NCBI GenBank assembly: GCA_019843655.1
Contig: JACDQD010000004.1
Location: 27,601,872 to 27,665,871 of the forward strand
DNA length: 64,000 nucleotides
Reading direction: 5' to 3'
Origin: Lethocerus indicus
Taxonomy: Eukaryota > Arthropoda > Insecta > Hemiptera > Belostomatidae
In this document: positions 11,560 to 26,190 of the stretch, piece after piece
How the letters are laid out: each line of letters begins with the position of its first letter
Position numbering within the stretch: the first letter of the stretch is position 1
The notes under the pieces: model-generated
Database searches by the model: none
What the model was told of the DNA's origin: nothing
What the model saw: the letters and a program-made list of their open reading frames with translations, nothing else
Translations under genes and position numbers: made by a program

Positions 11560-14500
11560 GAGGGGGTCGCTGGCCTCCTTTACCACGGATACTCCGGGCC
11601 CCCTCTCGGCCGCCCCCCACACACAAAAAGTGAAAACACACTTTTATGTATACGCACGCGCACGCACACACTTTTTACTCCGATGTACCCGCGATGCCCA
11701 GAATTCGATCCTAGGTTTCATCCGACTACGACTGTCTTATAGAGAACTATAGCGATGACGGTGACTGTTGAAGAACTTGGGTGGTACAGCCGGTGAAGCC
11801 TAACACTGTAAACGTTGCATCATCTAATAATGCGTGTTCCTCTCGGTGCACTGTTATAATACGATCGATCGGCAATCGTCCTTATTGAACAATTGAAACT
11901 ATGATCAACGCGATACTGATTAACACGGTTAAACAAATTATCCGATCTTAATTTATTCTTGGGAATAACGAATCTGTTTAATTTCTTGTTTTATACATTT
12001 TCAAAAGGTGTAATAAAGGCCTACGCTCTTTTCATTTAGCTCCCGTTATAATAGTTATAATGGTATATTACGATTTCCTTCTGATACCTGTTTCACTGCT
12101 AATAGTTTTAATACTTTTTATAATTTCGTTTAATATCATAACAGTATCCCGACGCTTTATTCGAATGTTGTTTCCTTCAATTTCCAGTAGAGTTGCTGAA
12201 TGGATGGAGGTTTTTATCAAACATGCCGTTACCAAATTGTCAGAAATGTGTATTTGTACTGTCAGTTTAAAATTTTAAAAAATACCGAAAAAATATAATA
12301 GTCTGGTATTGGCTTATTGACAGTGGTTAGGAAGGTGGAGATTATATTCGATTGTGGTTGGAGCCACGTGTAATTGAGGAGAGTCTCCCGAAGTTCAGAA
12401 AGGTTAATAGGGGCCGGGATTATGTCGGAAGGAGGGGCCTGGTTTTGGATCCTCGTCCGGGCTTAGGACTTATGACAAGCGACGAAGGCGACGCATAAAC
12501 CACTCATGCCCTAAATACCGATGGCCACCTTACCAACTGTCAAATCCTATCCTCCTAGTGTACTCCGGCTTCATTCCTTCCGATCAAATCGTCGATATAA
12601 CCGTTCACATCAAACAGACAAATATGGAATTGTAATATAAATGATGAAACAATGCAATGTATATAGCATATTTGGAATATACATTTTGAATCAACAATTG
12701 ATACATGAAACGTAATTATTTTATTTTATTTTAATTCTTTTCTAGCCCGGTTTCGACTTTCCGACATCGTCAGAAACTTCCTCTCTTTGATCTCTTTTGC
12801 ATACCAAATACTTGGTCTGAAATAAATTTTTGTATAAGTCATTGGTTTCATTGATTAGGGTTTATACCATTTCAAATTGGTAAGTAAATTTTCATAACGT
12901 TACGTACTTTTAAACATTCGAACTATATAATCAGTGTGCGTGTAACCACTTATATAAATGTTTAAGCAAATATTATTAAATATTAATAGAGTTATACATA
13001 TTATTATTGGAACACTAACGAGACAGGGTCAAGTTACCATTTAACCATTTCATTAAAAATATAACTGTAAAGGTAAGCTTTCGGAGTTTCATCAGAACAT
13101 TTACTGTTAGTTGATTAATGCTGAGCAAAGCCGAGGGAGGTCTTTACGGTGCGTGAATGTATTCTAATTCGTGTTGATAGGCTCCACTAATTCTGTAAAA
13201 ACCGTGATGAGCTTCCTACTTTCATATCTGGGCCAATCCCATTTGACACATCTTTAAGCTCTCATTATTCACCGATAATCTCTTCACGGGATTCTAAACA
13301 CTGCCTGAGCTTCAGTTCATTATTATCTCTACGCTCAAACGCCCCGCGTGTTCTCGTACCACGAAATATTCGAATTTAGACAGGAAATCGAACGAAACAA
13401 TAACGGATTCTTTAGAAGATTCGTTATTCTCCTGGAAGAAATATTCACGTTTGAAAACAGGGTAAAACTAAACACAAGTTATAGGAGGTATTTATAGAAT
13501 TATCTTCTGTATTGTATGATTTCGTTTCAGTAACGTAAGGCCAGTGCCGTTCATATACGAGTATGACGTTTCTTTTAGCTTAACTATTTGCGATATTGAG
13601 GTAATTTATTGATTATAAATAATGATATTATTTGCTACCCCCTTACTTCATCAGTTTAGAATAACAGTGTAGGTATTTTCACTACACTCTCGGCTATCGC
13701 TGTGTCATTTCCACGACGACGCCAGATCATATCGCCATCGCTCCAACTCTTGCCGGATAAAAAGCGCAGATAAAGAGAGAGAGAGAGAGAGAGAGAGAGA
13801 AGCCGGCAGTCTAACGCCGTGTTCCATTTGCTACCGAGTACGTGAGGCTGGGAAAACGAGTCTGTTGCTCCCTACTGGACCTGGACCTGAACCCAGTCGA
13901 AGAAAACCGACACCCGTTTCAGGTCTAACCTGCCTCGGCTAGGGGGTCACTTGGACAGACCGAGATACCCGAGACCAGATAGAACAACGCGGCTCGGTAG
14001 GAAGGAGGCCCACACGTATAGTCGCAATCTCTGTATTCTACTTGTATTTCCAAGGACGGTCACGGATAGGCAAAATGTACAACTTTATTCTTTATATGTT
14101 TTATATTATAAAGAAACACTGTTTTAACATCGTTCGAGCTAACAACTTAGACTAATGTATTTATTACGGGGAGTCGGCGAGATTATTTTATTAATTGGTC
14201 TCGTTATGTACATAAAATATTCGGAAGGAGTGTAAATGTCGGACATATTTTATTGGTCATTATTGAGTACGATGAACCCAGAATCCAGTGCAATAAACGG
14301 AAACGAAGAATGATATCCCGTTATTTTTTCTAATGGATTAGTCACCTCGACATAAAATTCTATTTCATCAATGTGTGATAACATTGAATGTATTTTTCCA
14401 TCTGTTATGTTTGAAGTATAATAACATATCGGATCGGAGCAAGGACTAGTCCGATTATTACTAATATAACTAATTATAAAATTTATAACTGGACGATAAT

Positions 14501-17500
14501 ATTAAACTAAAAGAACCTATTGTTAAATAATACTGTATTACTCCTCAGTAGAGAACTGACGGAGAATAAGATCTGATGCCCAACTTTTAGAAGTTTTAGA
14601 AGAATTCAGTACCATTCATAAAAATAAAAGAAGCACAATAAATCTGTTATTTGATTGATACCATTTATTCGATCTGCCGGCATTTACTGATGGCATGATG
14701 GTGTGTAAGTCATTAACACCAATAATTATGGATATAAATATGAAACACCAAATCATCAACTTGTTAAAATAGCATCGCTGTGAAAGTTGAATAGCCCGAC
14801 GCCAAATAATTTCAAGTACCGTTGTGTAAGTACGTGCCCAAATAAGTAACCTTTCTTTCATTGTTGAGTATCTCCGACGGAACCTGTGTGGAATAACTTA
14901 TACCTGGAAATTATTATTAAACTAACAACCACAACGACTATAATTCTTATTTAAATAATATCGTTTTCACCGATCGTCTACTGCAGTACAACACAGTAGA
15001 AAACTGATGCCGGATCCTCAAGACTTGTATTAGAAGAGATATCTAATAAAGCTAATTTAAACACTTAAAGGATATGGAAAACGATCAGACACGAAAATAT
15101 ATTAGTGTATATTCGTCAAACTCTAATTGTTACATTCATAAACAGTGGTTTTAGTGGATTAATAATAATTAATAATAATTAACTTCGAATTTTTATACAA
15201 TTTGAATGTTTAGATTATGTTTTACTCAATCTAGCCATGGCAGAAAAAAGAAATTTGCACTTAGTAAGAAAACATTTCAAGTCAAATTTTACAATTGAAT
15301 CTATTAAATGTTTAAATGTCTATCTGATCTCCTTAATGTTGCAATTCAGATTATCGTAAAATTTAATAATCGCAATTGTGAAAAGAGTTAAGAACACAGA
15401 AGATACTAGTGGACATCATGCACTATGGTCGAGTCAGTGCGGACTAATACGATTGGGATTAATGGGACCTCCCGATATCTCTCTCCCTCTCTCTCTCCGG
15501 GGTCGGTTTCAGTCCCGATAGCGAGTAGTTAGTTGTGATGCGAGTCATGTGCAGCACGGTTTTGGCTGGTGGGGGCGGCGGCGGCGGGGCAGACCCTACA
15601 GCTCAATATGGGATAGACAATTGAACTGGAACGTCGCACGTCGGCACGCTATGTTTATAAACCGTTTATTAACTTGGAAAAGAAAAAAGAAATTTCAATT
15701 GAGCGTTCCCAAGTGAAACGGACATTTGAATCCTATTCCTAATCAGGCCGTGAAAGCGTACAGGATTGCCGTTTTCAAGACTGCTCTCGGTGAGGGTCAC
15801 TGCCTCGGATATTCACTTTTTATCCGTTCATCCGAATGAAATGGTTGTACCGATTCGTTTCGCGTTTGTGCCCACGTTGTACGATTTATTTTAGCATGTT
15901 TTATAGAAAATAGGGTATCATTCCAGTTTCGGTAAAATTCGTTCACATACACATTTTATATGTATCAATTTGTATTCAGATACTGGTATCAGTATAACTG
16001 ACAGGAGGGTAGACAAGGTTTGAGTTGCAGTATAGTTGTTATATACATAAATTATATATTTTCCGTTTTCTATTACGCGGATTTGGTGACCTTTACTAGG
16101 AAGGAATTTTAATGTAACCCAGAAAAATGACTAGGCAGTCGCCGTAGTTGTTTTATTATTAAATTTCGTAATATAAGGCCACCCAGTATACTTAGTTTCG
16201 ACTTTCTGATAATTTCTGAGAAAAAAATTAATTTTTTCTTAAAAATAATATACCTATCGTAACAAAATCTTCCTTTTTGTAAACCTATACGGAATAACGT
16301 CTGCAATATTGTTTTAAACGTGCGTGACACATATTCAGGCTGTGGATCACAGAGAGACGGATGATAATTGTAAAGAAACTTGCCTAGAAAGTTATGACTC
16401 ATTTTACGAACGCCGACACATATAGACATCAAACGACTCACGGACATTCGCGGATTACAGGATATAATTACCGATATGTTGTTACCTTAGCAAAAGGGAC
16501 GACGTCACGCATGCGTAAAATTGTTTTTAAATCAACAACATGCAGCGTCGATTTACTTTCAGATGAATTATTAATATATACAGGCAATGTATAGAACCAG
16601 CAGTTCAATATCGCACAATCGTTTAAAAATAGAAATGATTTCATATTCGGGGGAATCCCATCGAATAAGAGGCCGCTTTTCCGCCTCTCAATACATTTCA
16701 ATTGGTGCCCTCAGTAAACAGTCTATCCACGTCTGTTATATGATATACCGCGATGTAGTATTAAATAAAAAAATTTAATAGTTCCAGCCTCACATAAAAC
16801 AGTTATAAACGGGAAGTCGCCTGGACATCACTAGTCGGTGAACTTGTTTTTTTAGAAGGTTTTTTCCTTCTGATACAACTTGATCTGGGTCAGTTTCTGG
16901 CAGAAGTAATATTCCTAATTCCAATTATTTCTCTTTTTTTTCATTTTTCTGTCACAGCTAAATTTAACGGATTCCTTAATACACTCGCGGAATAAAATAT
17001 AATACTGTGTTAACTTGATACATAACGAAATACGAAAAGATTTTAATGTTTTCCATTAACCAGAAATTGTAAGATTTTCAACCACGGTTACTGTTGGATG
17101 TGTGTTATTGTTGTGTAAATAAGGAGTGTAGAAAGAAGTCGTCTATTCTTCTCAAAGCATAAATAAGGTTACTCGATCTAGAAGATATTAAACAGTAACT
17201 AGAACGTTTTGTTTTTTACAAAATGAGACTTCAATTAGCAAACCAGGCGGTCATTGTTCCCTCCTTCGTGAACAGTATCGTGGCACTTGGTCGCGTTTAA
17301 AATGTTCCCACCTACCCGGAGACAATGAGCCCTCCTTACTTCGGCTTTGGGCCTCATTCACGAAGTTTCATTCCAATGAAACTAATTGCTTTCATTGGCA
17401 CCGTCCTGTTCCAGATTCTGTCCTCATTATGTTGGGAAGCTTCAGGGAGTATTATTTCCCCCAGTTTTAATGACACAAACACACAGAATATTGGTCTATT

Positions 17501-20500
17501 ATCACTGACTCTCTTTTGTCATGTGTGCTCAGTTCATTCATATTTAGCAGCAAAAAATAAGTTAATAAGGTTTACAATTACACACGGGAACCGTTAATAA
17601 AACCTAACGAACTTGACATAGCTTTCATTTTATCGTCGGATTGGAATTGCCTCTACAATATTATTTTTGTCTGGATATGAAGTTAAGTGCGCAAAAGAAT
17701 TTGTCTCTTATGTACATGTATCTGTCTAGGATATGTATCTAATAAAAAGTAGCTTATTCTGAAATTATTGGTAAGTACTGTGGTGTTTATTTTATGAAAA
17801 AACCAACGGTGTAATTTTATGTCGGTGTGGGAGATCGCTACTTATTATTGGGCTGCAACCGTTCTGGGCAATAGGATAATTCGGTCGCCCACTAAACTGT
17901 TAATTGTTGCTATGAATAACGTGCAGTCAAATGAATCTCACCGACAAAAGAATTTCGAAAATGCTTTTTAAGGCGGAAGGAATATTTTATAACCTGTTTC
18001 AAAAAGGTACAAAGTAGCAGAATTTTCTCAGAGCGCTGAATCCTCAGAATTAATTCTGAACTGAGTAAAAACCGAAACGCTGAGCACGTTTTTTTATGGT
18101 ATACACCGGGCGTATAATAACCGGTCAGTGAAGTGCAGTTGATGGACTCGAGGGTTGCAATCATAGACCCCTCGCATGACTCGGGATGTAAAAGAGAAAC
18201 CACAGCGCCAATTCTAATTAATCCGTCGGTATACTGAAAAGTAATTAAAGGCCAACGTCCCGCGAGAGGCGAGAAATTAAGGATAATGCCTTTCATCGAG
18301 TTTTCATAAAAATTCAATTTATAAGCAATACATTTCGCCCGGCAGGTATCTCAAATTGGGAACACTTAAATCCTATTCTAGGGAAAATCAAATATCGGCC
18401 ATAGAGCGCGACGAACCTCAAAAGCTTCAAAATTGAGCTAAAATAGGAAGAAATATGTTGTTAGTGGAGAGAGAAAATCGACGATAACTTTACCATCCAT
18501 CGAATGTATGGGAGTATTGTTTATCAGGTAAATTATTATATATAAAGAGCTTAGAAACACAAAAATCTTTTAAAAAATGTTTAACTCTACTCTTATTTTC
18601 CAGTTCATCTAAACACGTATATCAGATAACTAAGTAAGAAAGTTTATTTTCCCAAAAATCATCCGGCATGGAATTATAGATTACCTTCATAAGAGTCTCA
18701 AAAAGCTACAATGATTGAATTTATAATGAAGCAAGCAGCGTTTCATTCTGCCAACTACGAAAAAACGCGCCAGTTGAATTGAATTCTGTAGGCAATTGAG
18801 AATTGTCTTGTGTTTTAGGTTTCTGAAATCGGTCGAACCGAACGTGGGAACAGTCCTCCTCATGGAAGAATTAATGACAGTCATCGCCGCGGACCGAACC
18901 GACTTTCCATCATGAAAGCGCAGACTGGGAATACAGGGCTCCGAACAACTGCGGAAGCGACCCCCAATCCCCTGCTACACTCGCATCTTGACCCAATATC
19001 AAATGTTATCTGATCTCCTGGAACAACAAATTTTACTGTGTATGAGTAGTATTTAAAAACTATTTTCAATACAATGTACAGTTCAATTAATGAATCGGAA
19101 AGCTTCATTCTATCAAGCCATTTAGTGCGAAAATTGATTTAATTAAATTTATAATTCCGCATATTATTTTCTATTGACAGTAACCTTAACAGAATTAGAA
19201 ACTATTTAAGAAAATAACAGAATGAAGGCATTGTCAGCCCTTATCTCTATGTTTGGGCTGATAATTTATTAAGCTAATTATTAATCGGTATCCTGGAGCG
19301 TATTCTCGAGTTGGCGTTATCCGAGAAGGATATATTTGATGAATGGAAAGCTCGTTGTCGTTAATCTCCCACCGTCCCCACGGTCTCGTTTCAGGCGTTC
19401 TCGTATTCACCGTCCGGTGAATATTCAGACTATAGTCTATTTTAATTTTTTTTCGTTAATTCTCTCATCAGTGAAAGTTTCGCTCGCAAACGGCCTGAAG
19501 ACTAGCTTCTTCTTTTAAGTTAAGGTTCCCTCCTCGTCGGGGCCTCTCAATCCTGCCGTTGTGATAATATCGTTAGGGATACTTCTCCTCGTCCGGCTAC
19601 TCACGGTGGGAAAAACATGTAACGAAACATTTGTTTGGAAATAGTGGATCGCAGGGAAAAATACCCTTCTTTCGAATGGTCTGAACACTGAAAATGGATG
19701 ACATTAAGCGAGAAATTTATTTGTCATAAATCATTAGTTCGGTTATCGGAAAACAGGGGAATAAAGGAAAATATACTTGAGATTTCTAAGGTAGATCAGT
19801 GAATAATGAAATACCGATTGAGATTTACACTTTGTCGCCCCGAGACGAAATCTGTTTTAGCGAAGGTCACGCGTATGTGTGTTTTAAGGTCAATGCCCAA
19901 ATTTGTAAGTTTCACAGGGAGGAGGATATTTAAAAAAAATGGTATCGAGAAATACGAAATGTTGGTATCGGTACGGGGTACGTTCGGCGTATATTTCCGG
20001 TGTTGCCGATTCTTCGGCCGGCATCGAATAACGGGCGCCTGGGTGGACAAAATCGGATCGTGAATCGGGTGGAGCGAGGTGGGCGCGGCATGAGGGACTC
20101 TCAGGCCCCGGTGCCAAATAGTCGACTCCGAAGGCGCGATGTTACCCACATTGAACTAACCGACATTCCTCGACTCTCGGGGCCCGCCCCAACCGCATTC
20201 CCCGCCTAAGGGGCCGCGCGAAAGTTTTTTTTTCTTACAGAATCGTTAATTAGGGAATTGGGTATCTTCCATAACGCTGTTGCGTCTCGGTTATAAATCA
20301 ATAATACGGCCGTTCTTCGATAGCCTGTTATAAGCGGGCATCGTGCACAGCTGTTTCATTACCCGGTAAGATATATTTAAATGATAAAAACATAAAGACA
20401 GACATTACAGATTTTTATGAACAATAATGTATTTCGCTAATAAGCCGAATAATTTCTACCTGATTTAAGCTAGCTTCAATTTGTAAGTGGACGAATGGAG

Positions 20501-22303
20501 TAAAAAATACATTAAAATCGCTTCAAAAATTTAACAATTTTGGTGTAATATGTTTCTTAATTTTAAAATAGAAAAACGACAGTGCATATAATTCAATTAA
20601 TAATTGATTTCCATAAAGATTTTCTGTATAATTTTGAACACACACAAATTCCGCATATTATAAATATATGATAATTTAGTCTTTACCGTGATTGCTCTAA
20701 ATGGTTTTAAGCTACGAATCACCAATGAACCCTATAAGCAATGATAATGCGTAAAATTACTGTTAGTGTTTATATCTCACTATATTACTAGAATGGGGCG
20801 GATAAAACGTATGGATCGTCACAACCATGGCCCCCATATTACTGAAATTTTGGGTTTATTCTACTACGAATTCTATTACTTTTTTTAACTTATTATTTTT
20901 AACTAGATACCATTCGGCTGATCAAATGCGGAATGTCCAAAATTACGGACGTGTTCCCATTAAAGTGAAAAATTCATTCATGCTTCACTCATAACCCATA
21001 ATTGGCAGGAACAATAAAAACACTGTTTTAATATAATTAGAAATCATGTTCTTCACCTTCAGCTCTGAGTGAATGAGTAATCTTTTTTGGGGGGTCAACG
21101 ACCGGAAAATCTGCGGAGTGTGTCAAGTACTTGACATCAATGAAACGCGATTGAATTTCTTCTAGAATAATCGTATATAATATATTGTATATATTAGGCG
21201 AAGAATATCGACGATATCGATTTCATAGGATGATAAAATATAAATCAGTTGCACCTTCTCAGGACCAAGAAATGAAATTGAAAAAAAGAGGCAACTTTTA
21301 CCAACCGCATTACGGCGCGATAAAAAAAAATAATATTAATGCCCTAAAAACTTTCTTTCCAGTGTCGAAATGTGTAATAAGATAACTTTCTTCGTCATAT
21401 ATGGCAATGTCAAATCGGGAGACATTTTCGCGATGGAGCTTAGTGGTCTGGTTTCTCGACATTATCTGTAGTTTCGGCGAAATTGAAAAAATCCTTTTTC
21501 GAACACTAACAGCGGTTCAAAAAACCAACTACGCCTTCCCGAAATGAATCTGGGAGTTCGAAAAGTGGGGTTGATGCGCAATAAATGATAATGAGGTTTT
21601 CACCGATCGCGACGAAGCTTCAAAAAGAAAGCTAATAAGTTTTTATTCGTGAAATATACGCTGTAACTGAAACATGTAAGGCTTCCAAACCTGTATATCA
21701 TCACTTTTTTCATAATATTTTGAAGACTAAATATACTAATTTAAAATTGATAACGGCGGAGAATAAAATGTTGGGATATGTATTTATTATATATGATTGC
21801 GAAATCCATAAAGAATACAGAAATAGTAATAGTGGATTTTGATGACCTACTGTTACATATATATAACTAATTATATGAGATATAACACTACATGCTGTTA
21901 TATTATATATTATGCTATATTTATTCAATATTATTTATTTGTTGTTATTTACTTTCGCAGTTATAATTTTTAATGGAAATTTTATTTCTGTCAAATACCG
22001 GATTATATGGGACAATCGTGACAAGAATTTGACTGATAGTACTAATTATTATTTAAAATGACATGGAAAATATACAATCATGTGCTTGTATAAATTATGA
22101 AAAGCTCTCTCCCTCAACAAATCTATGCGTAGCATTGTGTCATATGCCCATCCAACTACAATTTTGATTTCTTAATTGGCTAGGCAATTTTATTTCTTTT
22201 CGAATGTTCACAATATGTTCCAGTTGATAAGTAGCTATGGTTTGATTCAGGATTGAAGGTGGTTCAGAGGAAGGCCCTGGCCGTGAGCGGCATTGAACCT
22301 GCC

Positions 22304-22305
<2 letters not shown>
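11560..22305. other. Long gene-free interval, first part
   Basis: About 10.7 kb with no supportable gene. Notable contents are a GA repeat (13,774-13,801) next to a GC-rich block, a CT-rich run near 15,480, and a CpG-rich block at about 19,340-20,220 with open frames on both strands but no protein motif. The proximal part (11,560-12,600) is upstream of gene A and may hold its control sites. Confidence 0.55.
13774..13801. repeat. (GA)n microsatellite
   Basis: About 14 uninterrupted AG units on the plus strand. GAGA runs can bind GAGA-type factors in insects, but nothing here shows that it does. Confidence 0.9.
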
Positions 22306-22372
<67 letters not shown>

Positions 22373-22375
22373 GGG
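22306..22375. repeat. (GA)n microsatellite, about 70 bp
   Basis: A nearly perfect AG repeat of more than 30 units with G interruptions at its right end. It produces artificial Arg-Glu or Leu-Ser repeat frames that should not be read as protein. Confidence 0.95.
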
Positions 22376-24859
22376 ACCCAGAAGTGGAACAAGTCCTCCC
22401 CTCCCACTTTAAAAGTAAAACTACTTCATCGCCCCCCCGACAAGGTTCCCAGCCCCTAACACCGCCTACCTTATCACAACCCGTACGTTTATACAGCTCC
22501 GGCTTCAACTGTCAACCCTTTGCCGCGCCCAGGTGTTAAACAAGCAGTTCTGGCATTAGTTTCTATTTCTATAGTATGCATTACTGGGACGTTATGGAGT
22601 ATTAGTCGGAATCGATTTGTTCCATATTATTTGGACGTAAATTTGGACATTGCATTATTTATTGCACTTAATTAAGTAACATAATTATTTTCCTGAAAAA
22701 AACCGTTGACTGAACAACCGTTTCAGATTCAAATCTATTTCTATTGTCCGGTTAGACAAAGGTATATAGAGAAATATTTATAATATGTAGTTGTATCGTT
22801 TGTGATCCAGAATTATTACTGCTGGTATAGAACGCATGTGCGTCTATTACGAATGTTACGAGGTTGGAAATAACATTTCAGAAAGACGCGAGGTGCTAAT
22901 ACTCGAGGTGTTAATATAATTCTTACTATATATAATATAATATATTGCGACCGCATAATCGACCTAATTAAACTAACTGCAATAAAACTCTGACAGATTA
23001 ATCGGGAAATAAATTTCGATGCTCAGATGACTAGCTAAAAAATCAATCAATCATTAATCAAAGATCAATTATTACATTAAAATTATTAGTTGGTATCTCC
23101 ATGTACAGTGCAAATTCTGAGCAAGTTGGATGAAAACATTTTTGGCACGATATATTTATTATATATTTTTTAAAAGGCGAAAATCCGATTGAACATTATT
23201 GTCAGTAAAATTTATTTACGGCCCCGTTCTCATTTTTGAATAGGTTTTCATTGAATTAGTTGTGGGCCGAATCTAGTTTCCTGCCGCACAAAAGAACCGG
23301 CCTTACGTTTCGCAATAATGAAATACTCGCGTAAGGGGATCGAGGGTTCTTCAAGAAAGTGTTTATGCCTCGTTGAAAACGCGCTAATGACTTTTTTACT
23401 CTTGTCATCATGAGAAAACGGGGCCGAGAAAATAAGGCTGTAATTCATAGAAAAGTGAGTCTTTTGACAAGCCGCGACAGACTGACACACATTTTAAATC
23501 ATTAAAGTTGTCCACCGGTAATTAATTAATTAAACCTCTTAACTAGAATGCGCGAAGATAACTAAACGACAATATGATTAATTCCATTGTTGTCTTTGTT
23601 CTTGTAAATGAGTAGACAATATTTAAGAATTTCAAAGACTTGAAAATAGATATAACTCTAGCGTCAACAGTTGAGGGGTAATTGATATAAATCCACAGAG
23701 AAATGTTCATTATTTATTTTCCTGATTTCCCAAAATTAAATATCTTTTGCGGATTTATGTATTCTTAACTTCAATATTTGGTTAATTCTATTACAATCTC
23801 TGAAGAGCTGATATTTTCAGGGATGTAACTACTTACTATAACAATTACGGTGGCGGATAGCCGAGACCGGTCTATCTCAAAGACAAAATACCGGAGGTAG
23901 AAAATTATTTATGTTTTAAAAGTTATATACGTTCTCTTGCAGTTCGGTGACTGGTCTCAAGTAGAAATCTCCGCTCACATGAATCGTCCATGAGTTTTAT
24001 ATTACCTTTTGGCTACCGGCTCTTCACAACTTTCACTTCGGAGTTTTGATCTCGTATTCAATATTAAAATAGAAAGTACGCCAGTACATTGGTGGGCCAA
24101 TAGTCTTACTGAATAATTCTAAAATCCATTGTTCATTTTTACTTTCTGTTTAAACACTCCATTGGGATAGGGGTTATATTAATTCGTATGATCTGAATTA
24201 AGTTATTGTAAAACAAAGTGATTCACAGTGTAAATGTGTTGAAAAAACACAAATACATTATCGGAATGGAATATACTCTTATGATACTCATCTGATTCGC
24301 TTTCCTATTCACGAGTGATATATTATAACTTTTATTGCAGGGTATAAATATTTGTAATATAAAAAATGATTTGTCCATGCATTAGGTGGAATGATAGAGT
24401 TGCTTGCATTTCAAATTGTTATCAATATTTAGTAATGTGTTGATTATTTTTAATATTTATTGGTACAATATTTCTGGGTCTATTCAATCTCAAACGCTAA
24501 ATCCGATATTTTTTTCGGAATAAATCTAGTGAAATCCCACCCTGAGAATCGCCTGAATTCCATTCGACGGGTTGAAATGGAATAATTTTCAAAATAGATA
24601 AGTCAAAACCGTCGTCAGGTCTGATCGGAGCCGGCCCCAAAAACTGTAAAAGGACCTTTTCCTTCCAACTTGACACCTTTCCAACCGAATTCCAAAGGTC
24701 CTGCCCTAAGTCGGTTTTAACTGAAGAGGCCCCCAGAGGAGGGGGTGTCCGACGCATTATTTCAATCGCTCCATTAGGTAAAACGATTATAAAGAATGGA
24801 GGTTAGGCGTAACAACACACATGGCTGGCTGGCTGGCCTACTCAGCCCCACTGGGCCAC

Positions 24860-24908
<49 letters not shown>

Positions 24909-25784
24909 GCCTAACAAACTTCATCCCGCTCGCTTTCCTCTTCACAACCTTGGCCCTCATACAGCCATCCACCTTTGTCTTCTCCGTCTTTACCTATACC
25001 AGTTCAGGCGTTCGATTCTTTTCTTGTAGAAAATACTTTTACAAAAACTCTGAAAATATCCGATTGTGTTTCCCTTATAAAAAAAACAGTCAAAGTAAAA
25101 AATTACTTTTATTTACTTAACACTACTGCAAATATTGTTACGTTATTGATGTCTATTGTTGCTGAAAATAATTATTTTACGTTATGCACATTATGCGAGC
25201 GAAAACAGAAAATACAAGAGTGATGATCAACCGGAAAAATTATTACATTTAATTTTATTCTAGATCAATACTACAGCTGTTTTGTATGCTTCTTACAAAT
25301 AGAATCAGTTTCGAAAAAAAAAATTCGAAGCATTTTTCGTTTATTACTTAATTCAGCGTTGAGTGTCACGATTTTTATATTCCTCAGACGGCCGGCGTTG
25401 GCATAAATTCTGGGACCGCTTTATATATTACGAGATCATTTCCTACTTTCTAGGTCAGCTGTCCGTCCAAAATTGAATTTTCTACTAAGAGGTCGGCCGC
25501 GAACATCTCCGGAAAGACATTTTTTTTTAGAAGGAATTCTCTCCGGGAGTTGTGATGAAGCCGGTCGTGTAAAGCCCGGAGGGATGGAGGGGGGGTGGTG
25601 GTAGTGCCGCTCCCAAAGCGGAATCAAATTTTGAGTTTCACTTGAGTGGAGACCGACCGTTATTCTCCAGCCCGATTCATTAACTGACTAAACTTTCAGG
25701 CACCCCGGGTGATGGGGGACACGGCGGCACCTGTCCCGGATATAAAAATTTCAGCCTGAAAACAGAGCCAAAATACCGAGAAGT
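22376..25784. other. Gene-free interval with a CA microsatellite
   Basis: Mostly AT-rich sequence. It contains a (CA)n tract at 24,857-24,904 and GC-richer patches at about 24,500-24,780 and 25,380-25,740. No gene is supported. Confidence 0.55.
24857..24904. repeat. (CA)n microsatellite
   Basis: About 24 CA units with one CG interruption near the left end. Confidence 0.95.
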
Positions 25785-25788
25785 ACAT

Positions 25789-26186
25789 GAGCCGTTTATT
25801 TTGAAAGTGGCCTAAGTCCATTTATCTTCCAATCGAGATATTTAAGGGTTTGCGTTTCAATGAATTTAAAAATATACGTATAGGATACTAATATGTCATA
25901 CTGCTTAAGTGTATCTAAGGGTGTTAAATTTATACCTATTAAAATAGTGGCAATTATTAAGCGAATAATATTCGTTTTCCTATCAAGAATGGAGTTAGGC
26001 CACTTTCAAACTACACTCTTCGATTATTAAACTAACTCTGAAAAATTATGTTTTAAGAATTATCGTATTTGCTCAGATTATAAGCAAACTGAAATGCTTT
26101 ACTGATTAATAACATAAAGTTGTGACTGTAACCATTACAACCGGAAAAAATTGAAAAATGGAGGCCACTTTCAAAATAAACGGCTC
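25789..26186. mobile_element. Non-autonomous DNA transposon (MITE) candidate
   Basis: A 398 bp element bounded by perfect terminal inverted repeats of about 25 bp. The left end starts GAGCCGTTTATTTTGAAAGT and the right end is its reverse complement, ending ...AATAAACGGCTC. It is flanked on both sides by ACAT (25,785-25,788 and 26,187-26,190), a likely 4-bp target-site duplication. A partial internal copy of the terminal sequence (AGGCCACTTTCAAA) lies at 25,997-26,010. The interior is AT-rich with no coding capacity, so it would depend on a transposase elsewhere. I do not assign a superfamily. Confidence 0.85.
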
Positions 26187-26190
26187 ACAT

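Noticed and set aside
17325..17597. Plus-strand frame with an ATG and hydrophobic stretch
   Set aside because: Ninety residues in AT-rich DNA with no family resemblance, TATA box or splice partner; most likely chance.
22253..22508. Arg-Glu and Leu-Ser repeat proteins across the GA tract
   Set aside because: Products of a microsatellite read in frame, with no real gene structure.
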